64,000 bases of DNA from Opisthocomus hoazin (lineage: Eukaryota; Chordata; Aves; Opisthocomiformes; Opisthocomidae): assembly GCF_030867145.1 (NCBI RefSeq), contig NC_134431.1, forward strand, positions 9,253,089 to 9,317,088. Direction: 5' to 3'. The notes under the pieces are model-generated. The model was not told where the DNA came from and made no database searches. It worked only from the letters and a program-made list of their open reading frames with translations. A program made the position numbers and the translations under genes. This document shows, piece after piece, positions 1 through 21,919 of the stretch (positions within the stretch are counted from its first letter, which is position 1; each line of letters begins with the position of its first letter).

Positions 1-651
1 CATGTATTTTGTTCTATTAAGAATTAATAAGTTCTCAAAATTTATGTGAATCACGGATATTGCTGTGTCAATCTGGGGATGCAGAAAGCACTTCTATAAA
101 TACAAAGGGTCAGATCATCAGACAATTTGTATCAATGAAATACTGTTCAAATATATTACATTTAGAACAGCAAATTTTTGTAATACTTAACATTATGGAT
201 TGCCACTGAAATAAAATGAGTGCAAATGATCAGTTAAGAGTGCATGCAGTCATTTTTGCATTTATTTAGATGAATTTCATATTGTTACAGCAAAAGAACC
301 ACCAAAAACACATCTATGAATCAGAAGATGTGGGTCTCTTTTTCCAGCTCCAAATATTCATTTAGAAGATAGCTTTCTTTGCGCAGAATCCATATGTCCG
401 CTTTCTTCTCTTCCCACTCCCCCATAAGTCTTAATTATAGTGAATATCCTAATGGAAGACACATTAGCAAGCAATGCCCTTGCCAAAAATCATTCTGCAG
501 GCCATGGATATGCATATCTAAAAATAAGAAAGCCTACAAAAATTATAGTTATGCAATACACACATTAGAAGACATATAATATTTCACTCATGAATACGTG
601 AAATGGAACACTAAAAATACAGAACAATTAAGTTAATTGGGGCACACATAC
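1..651 (-). other. ZMYND8: ZMYND8 intron (partial)
   Basis: AT-rich sequence downstream, in transcript sense, of the last ZMYND8 exon in the window. No further exon, repeat or RNA gene was recognised. The next ZMYND8 coding exon (end of bromodomain, then PWWP) must lie to the left of base 1. Confidence 0.8.
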
Positions 652-707
652 CTCATGCTCACAGATTTTGATGATGACTTTTGCTGTTTGTGTCAATTTG
701 TGATTTC
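652..707 (-). CDS. ZMYND8: ZMYND8 exon, end of bromodomain helix region (NHKLTQTAKVIIKICEHE)
   Basis: Eighteen codons plus a split Gly codon, read on the minus strand as NHKLTQTAKVIIKICEHE. The acceptor is ttctcag|GA and the donor GAG|gtatgt. It starts in phase with the preceding exon (GGG G|GA AAT) and ends in phase 0. In ZMYND8 this segment follows the bromodomain YN motif, whose Asn contacts acetyl-lysine, and forms part of the last helix. This is the last ZMYND8 exon present; the protein continues outside the window. The identification rests on near identity to the vertebrate ZMYND8 bromodomain. Confidence 0.95.
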
Positions 708-1340
708 CTGAGAAACAACAAAATGCTTTAAACCAAGAAAATTGCCATGCTGGAATTACAATAAAATCAACAGGTTTTGATTTTAAAAGTTAACTTAAAA
801 TAAAAGAGAACATCTAAAGAGACGATGTAAAACATGTATGTATAAACTACAAGCTTGTAAAAGCAGAAGGTAGGCACTTTTCTTCTCAATATAACACATA
901 ACAAACTTTCAATGTGCCTTTTTGAAGCCTATTGCAGCCTGCCCACCACTGATACACTCTTTCAGTGAGGGACACCGTGTATCATCTCCTACAAAGTGCT
1001 GCACAATGTAAAACCCTAAAGCAACTTGCGGGTTGGAACCAGACAAGGGGAGCTGGAAACAGATGATCTTTAAGGTCCCTTCCAATCCAAACCATTCTAT
1101 GATTCTAAATTATTTTATCCTTTTTTTAAGGTGGAATGAGCAAGTGAAGACATGGGTTGTATTTGGTCCTACAGTTTTATGAATGCAAGTTGTTAAAAAA
1201 ATAAAATCTGTTGTGTTTAGGCACTATGGTCATTAACAGGAAGATACTTTCCACATTTGCCAACTACAAGTCTACAAATTGCTCTACGACTTTATTTCAA
1301 AATTTCGTATCTGAGGATGTAAGTGCATGTTAATACTTAC
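708..1340 (-). other. ZMYND8: ZMYND8 intron with CR1 fragment
   Basis: Short intron between two bromodomain exons. It holds a CR1 LINE tail near 1030-1107 and is otherwise AT-rich with nothing else recognised. Confidence 0.85.
1030..1107 (+). mobile_element. CR1 LINE 3' tail
   Basis: The stretch GGTTGGAACC...GATGATCTTTAAGGTCCCTTCCAATCC...ATTCTATGATTCT matches the 3' end of avian CR1 retrotransposons, including the terminal ATTCTATG-type repeat. The element is 5' truncated, as most CR1 copies are. A segment (CCAGACAAGGGGAGCTGGAAACA) replaces the usual GGACTA before GATGATCT, so the copy is altered. It lies antisense to ZMYND8. Confidence 0.85.
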
Positions 1341-1428
1341 CCCCATTGTAAATAATGCAGTTGTGCAAAATCCATTTGGCATCAGCCAAAAATGCTTCAG
1401 TGCAACCATACATTTTCTTTTTAACATT
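1341..1428 (-). CDS. ZMYND8: ZMYND8 exon, bromodomain core with YN acetyl-lysine motif
   Basis: Translates on the minus strand as [18 protein letters not shown] then [11 protein letters not shown], plus one base of the next codon (88 bp, 29 codons + 1). The acceptor is ttacag|AATGTT and the donor GGGG|gtaagt. The segment covers the central bromodomain helices. The CIIYN motif holds the conserved Asn that binds acetyl-lysine in bromodomains. Phase and residues join exactly to the exons at 2569 and 707. No lesion is seen. Confidence 0.96.
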
Positions 1429-2568
1429 CTGTAAAGGAAAAATTAAGAATTAATCAGGAAACAGAAATGAGTAAAGTGACACCTTTTTCCTGAACATTGT
1501 TTCCTATCAGTCCTACAATTAATAAAACTGACTACTTATTTACTGTAAGACTTATGATTCTAAATAGTTAAGAATCAACCAAATTCAGGGTGTCTTTTGA
1601 CTGCCCTGAAAATGTATGAACTGTGTAAATTAACTCTAAATAATGAATTACTTAGACCAGAATCTTTAACATTACGAAAAAAAAGTGTTCCTTTCCTGAA
1701 ATAGCGTTCCAGTTGATGTCTGTGCAAAAAAATGAGTCCTTGATTTCTTGTACTGAAATATTATTGCTCCACAGCATTTTTGCTTTTAAATTTTTAGAAG
1801 ATCCAGAAAAAATTATTTGTCAGAGTAGATAAGACAGTGTGTTTGATATTTCAGTCTACTCACTGGCTAAAGTAATTCAATTAGATAAACTCAGTCACAT
1901 GGATTTGTTACACCTTTGTACCATACAGATCTCCACCTCCACTGTAAGGACATGGAGAATGAAAATTTGCTATCTCTTCACCAGGTCCTAGTGAACAAAA
2001 CTCTGCAATGCTTCACTCTTCATTAAGCAGTGGAGAATGGAGAACTTCTTCACTACTTGAAACTTTTAAATTAATGAACGGAGAATGAAAGTCCCATTAT
2101 CCACCTCTTGACTTTCTTTTTTCTTCCACACCTCAGGTGCAGTGGAGATTACAGTATTTGTTGAATGATCAGTAAAATAGTCTGGAATGACCCCTGGATA
2201 TACACTCAAATGGTCCCAGATCAATGGACCAGTGATCCATTCATAGCTTACAAACATGATGATCAAATGCCAACCCTGGCTAATGAAGTCTCCCCACAGG
2301 ATCATTCCTAGAATTAGATGAATTTATATAGGAAGGAGTCATCAGTGTAAGCCTGACATTTTCATACTGTTTTTCCTGAGCATTTGTTACTGGTTCAGAC
2401 AAAATAGTGGACTTGTTCAGTTGGCATAAAATTGTTTTTAAGCTGTAACTGACCAAAAAAAGTCATCAAACTAATTTCAAGCAACCTCTCTCCCCTTCCC
2501 ATCAAACACTTCAGAAATCTTCACGTTAGCAAACTGAAGGAACATTCCTCCCTTAGCTTCATACAAAC
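1429..2568 (-). other. ZMYND8: ZMYND8 intron
   Basis: 1.1 kb AT-rich intron inside the bromodomain coding region. A 79-codon minus-strand frame (2066-2305) has no family resemblance or exon signals that I can see. Nothing else was recognised. Confidence 0.8.
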
Positions 2569-2661
2569 CTTCTCTAACGTACAAAGGTCCATTGGATGAA
2601 AGATATATTCTGCATAATCTGGGTGTTGATCTAGTGAAACTGGCTTTTGAAATGGCTCTGT
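2569..2661 (-). CDS. ZMYND8: ZMYND8 exon, bromodomain ZA-loop region
   Basis: 31 codons on the minus strand: [20 protein letters not shown] then [11 protein letters not shown]. The acceptor is ttaacag|ACAGAG and the donor GAGAAG|gtttgt, phase 0 on both sides. The P...[11 protein letters not shown] pattern is the bromodomain ZA loop and start of helix A. It joins in frame to KMKQPG upstream and NVKKKMYG downstream. The protein reads acetylated histone tails together with the neighbouring PHD and PWWP modules. Confidence 0.96.
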
Positions 2662-10074
<7,413 letters not shown>

Positions 10075-10223
10075 CTGCTCTTTATTATTACTGTTCAATA
10101 GACCAGGTTTCTTTTTCTTTTTTATAGGACTTGTTGATGCATCTTGTGGTGAATGGCCATTAGAGGAATGTGGAGGGCTGGGAAATTTCCTTTTTTGTGC
10201 TGTGCGTTCGGCAGAGCCAGGAT
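10075..10223 (-). CDS. ZMYND8: ZMYND8 exon, basic Ser/Pro-rich N-terminal region
   Basis: 149 bp on the minus strand. The first two bases complete an Asp codon, then PGSAERTAQKRKFPSPPHSS, NGHSPQDASTSPIKKKKK and PGLLNSNNKEQ follow. The acceptor is gtcatag|ATCCTG and the donor GAGCAG|gtaaga. It is a low-complexity, basic stretch with SPP and SPIKKKKK motifs that look like phosphorylation sites and a nuclear localisation signal (inference). It joins in phase to DISTRSK upstream and SELRHGP downstream, as in other vertebrate ZMYND8. Confidence 0.96.
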
Positions 10224-13200
10224 CTATGACAGATACAAACAATATGGTTGAAGAGTGCATATCAACGCAAAACATTCAAACAAGGTTACAGTTTGTCATT
10301 CACACTCCTTCACTGAACAGAATAAAAATTCTCAACTGTCTTTCACCCAGTCACTGACAAAACTGGAAGCACAGACTTGCCAGGTGATGCCACTGTTTAG
10401 TGAAATCTCGATATAGTAATTTAGATTAACATCAAGTATTTTTTTCTTTTCCCACAGCATTCTGGTCATTCATCACATCTCAAATTTTAGTATCTTTTAA
10501 AGTATAACAACAACTATTTCTGTAGTTTAGCAGAGTGCTATGCTAATTTATGTCATACACTTCAAAAGCAGATAAACAACAGTAACAGTTCCTGACAGCT
10601 TTGCTCAAGTAATTTAGGAACATCAGCAACAGAAGTTAAAACACAGTAAGAGGAAAGTCAGTCCTCATCATTTATTTCTCATATTTAAACGTATTCAAAT
10701 ATGTCAACAGAAAAAATGAAATTTTCCTATAGTCTGAAAATAAATGTGCTACCTCAAATACTTAGTCATCTGTAGTACCTGCTAAATTGGATTGTAAAAA
10801 GATAAAATTAAGACTCCCAGTCAACTAGTAACTTTTGACAGCAAGATAGAGCAATAAACAGAAAGTGACATAACTTTTCAATGCCTCTCACAGTCAGAGC
10901 TCTCACATTCAACCACGCAAATTAAAAGAGTAGTTTATTAAGTCACAGCTTCCATCTATGCCTGAAGTTACTATCCCAAGTAACAAAACTGGCAGAAGGG
11001 AGCATGTGCCTGGGTCTCAGTTGCTCATGGATTGTCATCTTAGTGTAAACTCATCACACAAGCAACGTACGTAGCCCCGATAGCTCTGAACTGCATTTTA
11101 TGACCTATGTGCAAAAATATTTTAAAAATTAGAAGGAAAATGAGATATAGCTCTATCAAATGAATGTCTATTATGATGACCTTCATGTCTGTTTCACTCC
11201 TCCAACCATGCTAAATTATTTGAATTCTTCAAAGATTTCTAATTCACCTTTTTTTTTTTACTTCGTCACTGTTTCATGTTCATTAGAATATTCAGAAGGA
11301 ATTATTTACAGCCTTAAAAGAGTTAATATATTGTAAAAAAAAAATCACTGACAAGCTTATCAGAGATATCCTAGGTAAAAATAAGAACATTTGCAACTTA
11401 ATTTTCTCAGAACAGAATTTAAATGATTCCTAATGAATATGGAATGCTCAGTTCAATTACAAAGAACTTACTGACTTTTTTTCAAAAGAAACAAGCATGC
11501 AATCAGTTGTAATAGACAATCATAGAACAGTGAAATGATCTTTATAAAATGGAAGTGAAAGTTCAATAGAGTTGGTTTAATATGTTTAATTTTTCCTTAA
11601 GCTTTTAATGTATGCATCAAAACGAAATGATACATAAAACCATAGGGATCAGAAGTCTTCAATATTGCAGAGAAACAACTGAACACACACCAAAGTCATT
11701 TCCATATTTTCAATCCCCTACTCATATGTACCAGTGCAAATGTTTTGTAGCTGCACACTAAACACTTGAGAAATAAAACCTGTCTAAAAAAATAACTTTT
11801 TCCTGAGTAATTTTCTTCTATGACCCTATTCACTGCACAGCCACACAAGTGCTTGTAATGCACTCAGCAAAGCTGTTATACCGGATGGGAACATGTAGCA
11901 AGAAGAAGAAATGCTGCTTTTGGTACTAATGCCACCTTGAAGTTTGGGGTTTTTTCCCCGAAATAACAGTTTTTGGCAGCCATTTGACAGAAACCAGAGG
12001 CAATCAAACTCCTGGTTGCCATGATCCTGCATCCATTCCCTCCTGGATCTGTATTCTTGCCTTCCAAGCCTCATTGGGTGATGGGCTGAGCTGTCTCAGG
12101 CTGTGAAGTCACCAAAACCTCACTAAAACACTTCACCTGAAGTCTCCAATGAACACCAGAGGCACCAGAACAACAACCAATAATTGGATTAACTTATCAG
12201 AGGATGTCTGTTGTAAATAGATTTAAATTAACTTTAAAAATGTCCACCAAAAATACTGAAAGTTCCCCAAATAGAAAAATACTGAAAACCACAGCACTAG
12301 ATAATTTCACAGAGACAGTGGACAAACACCCTTCTCCCCCAAATGCCGCCCAATCTGACTTTTAACTATTTATTGAATGAGACAATTTTGTTGAGCTACA
12401 ACATTCCCCTCGGGGAATGATTTTAACACATTTAAGGAGTTTCGCACACAATATGACCACTGACACTTTATCATTAGACAGTCTTACAAGTGAGCTAGTA
12501 AAACACAGTTTAACTTAAAAACGTATTCAGAATAATGACCTGTCAAATTGAAAAGCTACACTGAATCGCATTCAAAAGCAGTGTAATTTGTCACATGGCA
12601 CTAATCTTAGAGGGTCTATGGCACAATAAAGAACTGGATTATATTTCTACATGATCTCTGTATTTTGTGCAAATGTGGAGGGAAAACAGTCAATGAGAAT
12701 AAATAAAAATTGACTGCAATAATGATTTGCACAAATGGAGGTAAGATTAGCAACCTATGCACTTTTCTCTAAACAGAAAAAGTATTTAGAACAATAGTTG
12801 AGCATGAACTGACTATGAACAAATGACTTTTTTTCTGTTGTGAAAAAGGGCAAACGATACTGATATAAAAATAGGAGTGATACACGCGATGTAATCTTGA
12901 TGTTAACCTTGGAATGCTTGCATATAATTGAAAATAACATATTATTTAGTGCAAACAGTGAAACAACGTCCAGAAGCCATACAACTATTAACATAGCAAA
13001 ACTTTTTGAAAAAATACGCTCAAATAACCCCATGATGCTACTAAAACTTCATCTTGATGCAAGCTCAAGAAGTGATCCAAAAAGATATTTCTATATGAAA
13101 TTGCATTTCAAGAACATATGCTATTTACATGTATGGAAGAAAATATAAAGAAAGATGGAAAAGGCATAGTGGAAGAACGTCTCCTGTGCAAGAAAAGTTC

Positions 13201-16200
13201 TACTGGACTACGTTAATTTGTGAAAATACCAATCTTACCTGCTATAATTAGCATCACACATCTTTCAGATGGGTCCAGACACATGAAAGATGTAATTGTT
13301 ACCTAATCAACTGTGAACATTCCATTTATTTCAGTTCCTGGAGCTTTTAAATTTTTTCCCCAAACATATAACTGCACAGAAAAAAGCAGTGGGTTTGACT
13401 TCTTTCTACATAACTCTACAAAAAAATTGGTGTTATATGGTGACTTCTGATCGACAAAAAACTTGGTAACATGTCAAGCTAATGATTAAGAATCAAGAAA
13501 ACTATAAATAAATATGAAAAACATATGAGAAGATAGATGGAAGAAGATATAACTGGGAGAGAAGAGAACGTAGGCGCATTTGCCCATCCTGAGTTTTATT
13601 AATCTAGGATAGCTGCACCAGGCTAACAACAGATGCAATTTCAACAATCCTAGGAAAATGTCTGCCACTAGACTTAGGTAGGCACAGCTATTTCAGCAGT
13701 GCTGCCTAGCAGAAACGTAGTTTTGGCTTTCAGAGAAATCTTTCTGTTCACATAAGTTATAAAATTTTGTTAAAATTTAGTTAAGCTTATTTAAACAAAC
13801 AAAAAAATTTCATGTTTTGAGTTTTCATGGACACTAAGAAATGTGATGTTTTTTCCTTTCCATCCCTCCTCTTTTGTACTTGTAGGCAGCATTTAAGACC
13901 AGTCATATTCTGACATGCCTAGGCTGAATTAAACCAATACAATGTGTCTGAGACCATTATTGTTACTTGACCTGTTCCAGTTCAAGCGCATTCGCCTCCC
14001 ACTCCACTAAATGGAGTGGGCCTAAAGCCAAAATTTAGATTGGTCTGACAGTACAAAGAATTGCCAGGTAAGGTACGTCACTTAAACGTGTGAAAAATAT
14101 AATGCCTGCCTCCTCTCCTCCTTACACAATTATGACAATAAAAATCCTAATACAGGTACAACTACACTGACAGAAGACTACGGATTTTTTTCACTTCAGC
14201 TCATTATGCACAGAAGGTGGCAGAAGAACTCTTTTGGCTGGCATATGCTTCATATACCCCAACAGAGCTGAGCCAGTACAGCTATCCTGGAAGAAATACT
14301 GCAGCATCAGTGTCAGCTAAACCAAAACCCACAACTTAACCAAAGCGATCAAACCTAAAACCAACACAACCTCTGAATTCTATTTTTTTTTTTCATTAAA
14401 GCAGAATGGAGCTTATTCAGCATGGGAACTGTTTGCATTCAGAGTGGTCAACAAAAAAGCCGTATCTTTTCTCGTTTTTCCATCACCACATGGCACAGAA
14501 CAGCATGTAGAATATAAGTCTTTGTTTCTTTATTATAATTTGCAGTTCTCAACAGAGACTTTTCATGCATTCCTAAAGGCAGTCATAAGTAAACTACTCT
14601 TACTGTGAAGTGCTGACCATGCCTTAGTCCTCCTTTTCCAAACGCAGGGAGATCTGCAGAATTGTCTCTCTCTACAGCAAACAACATCCTCAAAGTACTT
14701 GCAAGGATCTCTGAGCCTTTGAGTTTCTCCCCAGCAAATAAAGCTCTCACTATAACTCACTGAAGAGATGCAGGCTTTTATTTCCATACTGTACATATGC
14801 AGGCACACGCTGAAACCAGCAGCGTAACAGGACAGTAGTTTTCTGCCCTTTAGCTTCCATTTCTTACTCTCAGGCACAAAACTGCCATCAATGGAGCACA
14901 TCAGTTTCCTTTCAGCTTTTCAGCCTCAGATTGTGGTCGTTACAAAGAAGTTGCCTGTGACACTGTGCGTTGTACCTCGGCTCTAAGTACGAAAAAAGAA
15001 AATCAGGTGTAAAGTTCCTCATCATGTGCATGCCCCCGTAATGTGATGCTTCTCACTTTTAAATGCGTTTTTTTCCTAAACTAACTGGTTCAGGGTCAGG
15101 AAAAGGGTTAAAACTGTTATTAGCTACACCAGAACTGAATTACGATTCAGTCACAGCCAAATCCAAACTACACTGCAAGAGAAAAGGTACTGATTCAACA
15201 CCAATTTAACCAAATGATCACAGAGACATACATGCTTGGTTAAGAGATTTAAAAAAACTACTTAACTAGTGTAATTTTCTTCTGTGGTTCAAGCCTGAGC
15301 ATACTAGGGATTTTCAGAAGTGGTGACATATACAACATACAAAAACTGACCTGAAACACACCTTATTTCTAACTGGCAAGTAACTGAAAAGCACAGAGAT
15401 TTTCTTGAGGCAACGTAAGATGTAACTGGAACAATTAAGGAATAGACAGGAATACAGCAATGCACAGGCATTTTCTTTCAGATTTAGTTGTGCTAGTGGA
15501 ATAGGCCAATATCTTCAACTATCACTACACGTTGTGACCTTACCAATCTGTGAGAGACCTAATAATATGAACAATCTTTTAATTAAGTTCAAGTAAAATA
15601 AGAACGGTAGCACCTACTTCAACTGAGTTACAGTTTTCAATTCTAATTATGATAAAAAAATGCTGGAGTTGCATTTTGTGTGAATTTCTTTCAACAGCCA
15701 TGCCCTGTTTGGCACACACTGCCTCTTCTTCCTCCTTGGCTCTTCCAGCTGTGTTAACAGAGTTTGAGTAGCCGTGCTGTGAACCAGATCAAGAAATATA
15801 TTCCTGTTAAAATAACCTGTCAAGAGGAAAGTTAATTTTTAACCTGGATCACTCCCCCAGTGTAGTTTAACTTCATATTTATTACTTGAACAAAGTGAAA
15901 CAAATCCAAAAGGAACGAACAAAAAAGACCAAATTTAAACTACGCAATAACTTGGTGACTAGGACATTTACTTAAGAGGTGGATTCATGCTTCTGCTCCA
16001 AAAAGGAACAGCATGAATTTTGGTGATCTCTTCTATGTCAGAGAAATATTTTTAAAAAGGTGTTTAATGAGCAAGAATGGTCTCACTTTGAAGAATACCT
16101 CATCATGCCAGTTGGCACATATGCCTGCAATCCCCCTGCTTCTTCTACAAAACTCCTACCATACATTGAGCAAGTCAACTTGAACCAAACTTTTCACATA

Positions 16201-17680
16201 GGCATCAATTTGTGCCCCCACCTTTTCTAACTGAAAAGGCTGAGATCACTTGCAGTTACCCAGCAGTCGGAAGATGAATAAGAAATGAAATGTTCTGCGT
16301 ACTAAATGAAGGGCATTACAGTAAAATAGTAAATGGACATTTTATTGAAAACCAAGTGTACTAGCCAATTAATTTGCCAAGCAACCTTAATCTACTTATT
16401 TGATTTTTAGTGTGTGATTTTGCTTTCTTAGCATTACCTCAATTCCATGTGTCTAGCACAAGTGAAAAAATAGACACCCGAAATAACTTTTTAAATTCTC
16501 ATTAAAAGCTAACTGTTTCTACATCACTAGGTTATTATTAATTGCTCTGTAACATTGCCAAGGTTGAAATAAGCACCTACGAGTGCTCTTGCAAACCATC
16601 CATTGGAGAACAACAAGCTACCCTGAGCTTCACCTAAAGCTGAAAATCTTCATTTCGGTATACCATCATGAGACTAAAGGATTAGTAACTACTGCTCCCA
16701 GGAGACAGACTAAAGCATACTTAAACCCTAAAGCAACTTAATTTCAGACTTTCTGACTACTTTAGAAGTCCAATTTTATGTGATGGTAATGCAGTTTTTA
16801 AATAGGTAAACTATGATAGTGACTTAATACAATTTAGCTTAGAAAAAAGCTATAAAAACAAGCAAAAAAATTATATTATTATTGTACATCAGGGATCATA
16901 TCTTGCTGCAGCATATGGAGCATAGACCACAACCATATTTTGTGTTCTATACGTTGCCAAGTACTCTGCTGTAAGTATTCAACAGCAATGACCCCTGACA
17001 ACTAATTGAGAAGTCTTGTTTTTCTCAGTAGAAGCAGATGCCAACTCAGAAAATACATAAAAATAAAATGCTGTTTTCCTTCCTTTTCCCATGACACCCC
17101 AATGTGATTCCTCCTGAAAACAAGTAACATCAACATGCCTTACTGTAAGAACATAGCACAAACTGCTCAGTACCAAGACTTACAAACAGTGATATCTTAC
17201 ACCTCCTTATGCTCTCCTTTCCATATACCTTTTTTAAAAAAAATTTTAAAACTTACTTAAGCTAAATGCAGTCAAAGTAAATCCAGACTAGAATCAAAAC
17301 AAAATGGCACTAACATATGTATTTCTAAGTACCTATTACACTTGCATTAGTTTCTTTACCCATAAGGCCTTAATGAGAGCCAAAATCCACAGCAAATTAC
17401 AGTTCTAAGTTAAGACTTCACAGTACCCTTCCACAGATATACTTTCTTTCCTTTGTCTTTCTCTAGCGCTGTTATTTTTTCACCCAGGAAGCAAGATGGT
17501 TTAGATAACTGATATGGCCAAAACCAACAAAACCCTCAAAAAATAATTTCAGCTGAATTGGCATACCAACAGGTCACAGAGCTGAAGTGCCAGTATAAAG
17601 CAAAAGAATGGAAATGTGGCTGACATGAAGGAGCACATGAGCATGGCAGGTCTGACTTAGATAAACATATATTGCTTTAC

Positions 17681-17710
17681 ATATATATATAGATATATAT
17701 ATATATATGT
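17681..17710. repeat. (AT)n microsatellite
   Basis: Alternating AT with one interruption (ATATATATATAGATATATATATATATATGT). Intronic simple repeat. Confidence 0.9.
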
Positions 17711-20700
17711 ATTTTTTCAGTGAAAGCATTATTATAGTCTTCCAGGATCTGTATTAGATATCAGTAAATTGAGACTTCAGTACACCAGTAAAAGTATTCT
17801 GTGATATAAGTAGGTTCTTGATATCTCAATGCAGGTGGGTCAAATACGCAAAATTCTGAATAACATTTCCAATTAGAAACCTAGTCAATTGTTCTATGTA
17901 AGTTAGACACTCAGCAGAAGTGTTACAGAGCCAGGCCAAGGCTACTTCTGTTAACACCAATTCCCAATCCCATGCTATTCTGTCCTGCCAGCATTTGGCG
18001 AACCAGATGAAGGATTTAAATTAAATGAAATGTAACAAAACAAAAATGTCATTAAAGCAGTTTCATGGATAATTCATTTGATGGCTGTAAGAAACAGCTA
18101 GGCTAGCCTAAAACAGGAGGCAGCATGAGAGAAGGTACAATACAAAGGTGACTGAAGACTGCTTAAGCTGTCATTACCCCACAGAAATGTAACTATGCCT
18201 TTAGAAGGAACAAAAACAAAACCAGAAAACTAACTTCCACCTAGACTGTCACTTCTCTCTTCTTTTCTCCTCCTCAAAAGCTCTGAATGCACGTACTTTA
18301 AACAGTGTTGAGGGAAATCAATGAAGAATTCTGAGAGAAAAAGGAACAACACTATCTCCATTGTCACCATCATTACAGTCTGATTTGACAGAACAGGCTT
18401 CAATTAATAATTTATATGGATTCCAGAACTCTGAAGTCTGCCAGTTACATTTATTATCCTGAATGGTTGCTAATAGATTTATGGTTTTTTTCCATCTATA
18501 ATCTATCCATAATATAAATATCTTATCTATAAGACTCCAGCAAGCTTAATTATCTTCCAAACACTTAACAAAATCATGGATAAATCTGTTAGAACTCACA
18601 CTCAGCTCTGAGGCATCTTAATCTTATGCCAGGATTTTGAAACACGATGCAGTTTCAATCAACCACTAAAGTCCTGTTTACATTCCAGATACTTCAGCTG
18701 ATGCAATTAACCCAGTCCAGTTGTTTAATGTAATAAATAATAGAGGTTAGCCACGCTTGTGTAAATCCTGAGGAACTCCTACTATGTCACAATTTTGCAT
18801 AAGTACAAAAAAGACATTGTTACTTGTTTCTTCATTGTAGAATTTTGGTGGATAAAGAAAAAGAAACACCTCCCAACAACCTGCAATATAAGAGATGTAA
18901 ACTGCTTATAAGCTAGAGCCTGGCTGTAGGGGGACTTGCTGCCCCAAGGCACTCCTGAAGACCCCCTGTTGATTAGTAAGTAACAAGGGCTGTGCATTAG
19001 AGATAAAAGCCTCGGGCTGTACTACTGTTCACTGGAGGATTCTCAAATTATGTTTCACACTGGAGTGAGAATCTCATTTCTATGTGATTAAATACTTGGT
19101 ATCACTGCACAGAAAGTCGATACACAATGTACTACTATGAAACTGTTACAAAATACATAATGTATTCTGGAAATTCCATTTTACTAGTAATTTTGCATTT
19201 ATATTCAAAATATCCAAATCTTTTACCACTGAGAGAAGTCCCTAAGACCAAAGAGCCTTCAACACAAACCTGCAGCAATATAAAAGCTGTCAAAGTCAGA
19301 ATTCTCACCATTAAGCAGCAGTGTATCAGTATATGATTTTACGACAAGACCATCTAATGACTAGTTGTCACTGACTGTGGCAAGTCTGCTCCTAGCAATG
19401 ACATCTGTCCAGCTCCCGAGTAATCTGGGAGATAAGCAGGTAGAAAACTACTTCTACACCCAAGCGCTTAACTAACTCAGCACTGGCTAACAGCATAGCT
19501 AGCCAGCATAGATGCAAAGGAAGTATAAGGGATATACGACTGGTAACGGGAAGAAGAGAGTTAAAGAGCTCCTTTTGACTAGTTGCTAGACCAGCAACAG
19601 TTACAGTACTAGCTGAAACATATGAAATCTACATGCAAGTCCATCTGCCACCAGAGCTAACTACTGTTGGTAGTAAGATAAACTAGCAGAAAACTAACCC
19701 AAGAATTAAAAAAAAAAAAAAAATCTTCCAGGTTGATAGGATGAAAAAGCCCAGTGGAGAGTTCAGTGCTGTCCAAAGCTAACAAGTGCAAGTGAAGAAA
19801 TTAAGTTGGTTATGCTGCTCTGGAATCACAACCTGGAAATACTCAAAAAATTCTCCAGAAAGCTTTGCAAATCCCATCTTGAAATATTTAATAAACAAGG
19901 TTAAAAAGTAGGCCATGGGGCTGGGACAGAATATAACAAGATGTTTCTGTCAGACATGTTAATGAATCATATGCAGAGGACAAAATATTATAATTATCTA
20001 ATCCATGGCCTTTCTCCTTTGCTAAACAGTAATCCTCTGCCGACTCCATTTTGTGTTTTTGGACTCAGTTATTCTCTTTAAGCTGTCGTTTCCCATTTCC
20101 AGTTCTCAAATGCCTTACGCCGTCTTGTTCCAATGAAGAGCAGCATATTTTAAAACCTCGTATTTAGTAAAGCTGCACATGCACAGCTTATAATCAGATC
20201 TACATTACAACTGCTACAGTAACTCTCCTCCTCTTCCCTTCCCCATCTCACCAGATGTCTGGCCCCACAACTTTGTGCAGACAGGCACTTGTATGTAATA
20301 GTAGGGTTAACCAATTTATGATTCAGGCAAAAAATAATACTACAAAAAAAATGATCAATTTTCAGCTAGATCAGCTACTTGATACAGCTTACTATGCAAC
20401 AGTATAAACATCAGTGCCAGACTAAGGAGAAGGGTAGAAAAATGAAGCTAAAGATGAATGTGGAAGGCTGCGTAGCTCTGACCACTGCTATAGGCGCTCT
20501 CTTACATATCACATGACAAAGTGTAAGCAAGAAGTGTCACCTATGGCCTTAAGCTCTAGTTTCATTACAGCCTAACCCTATTTAAATGCTGGCTAACAAA
20601 GCTCTGCGCTTCCTGCACCCAACTGCAGAAATACTCCTGCCCTCTCTCTTACACCAGTTCTGGCAGTCTACCAAGACATGTCAGCACACTAAGCTAGGAG

Positions 20701-21919
20701 AAAACTATTCAAGTTTTATGGTTCAGCTAGTTTCCTGCCAGCTTAGGGAGGGAAGGAAGTGGACAAAACTGCTGCATCAAGCAGTGTGACCGTCTTAGGC
20801 TGCTTTGAAATGACCACCTTACTTAAACCGATTCAAGGGCTACACTAACACCCTTGTTACACATTAAACAGTGCATGCTTCAGCATAGCTTAAACTGAAC
20901 TGGAACTGATTTATAGAAAATTAAACTTCTTATACCAAAAGAAAAATATTCACAAAGAGGTCTCATCAGACTAATTGGTTTTAAAGCAACTTAATTTATT
21001 TTCCTACAACTTTCTTCAGACATGGCCTCACATGAGTTGTACAAACTGTAGCAGAACAAGTTACGTTACAAACTTGCAGCATATCAGCTTCTCCAGGACA
21101 AGTTACACAATACCTCGGATTGATCTCCTGCACAAGCTTCTCAGACCATCAAAAAACCCAACACAGATCAAGAAAAGCTGTATGCTTCCCTTAAGGGTTT
21201 GTCTATATAGGGCCAATCTCCTCATCTACATCCCTTCCAAAACACACAAAGCAAAAATCTGAAGGAGATTGTTACAGGAGGAAACACTGTTACCACTATC
21301 CCACCAGTTTAGAACTGGTACACTTTTTCTACCTTACACAGAGTGTAACAACAGTTTCAAAATTTCTGGTTTGTGACTTTTCTGCTGCAGAAACACTGCC
21401 CTGAGCCAACAGGGAAACGTCTCCATCCAAATAACAGAAGTCCATAAAGATTAATTTTAGCAGGCCTATAATACAGTCAGCTCTTGGACTAAGCAGATGA
21501 CATTTATTATCCTTTTACTTTCTATGCAAAACTACATATTCAACCAGTATAAAGTTCTACCACTAATTCATATATTCGGTTGGGAATACAAGAAAGCAAG
21601 ATGGCTTATAGGCAAGTCTTAGGATTTCCTTCCAACCCACATCCCTTCTTCACTGAAATAAAATATATACCTGTAAGGGTTTGGAGTGGGCAGTTGCTAC
21701 TCTTGCCCTCAGAATGATTCTGGTTTATGTTTGTCAACATAAATGTCAAATTTAACAAACTAATTAAAGCAAATCAGCATCAATTCCATCATATTTATTC
21801 AATTAATTCAACCTCTGTGAAGTTTTATCTTTACTCTGGTCATTCAGATCACTCTCACTGGTGTTTAACACACAAAAGATCCTACTGTGTACAGACCAGT
21901 GACTTCCACTCAATGACAG

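Noticed and set aside
14563..14901. 112-codon minus-strand frame
   Set aside because: No ZMYND8 likeness, no family resemblance; it sits in an intron whose flanking exons already join in phase.
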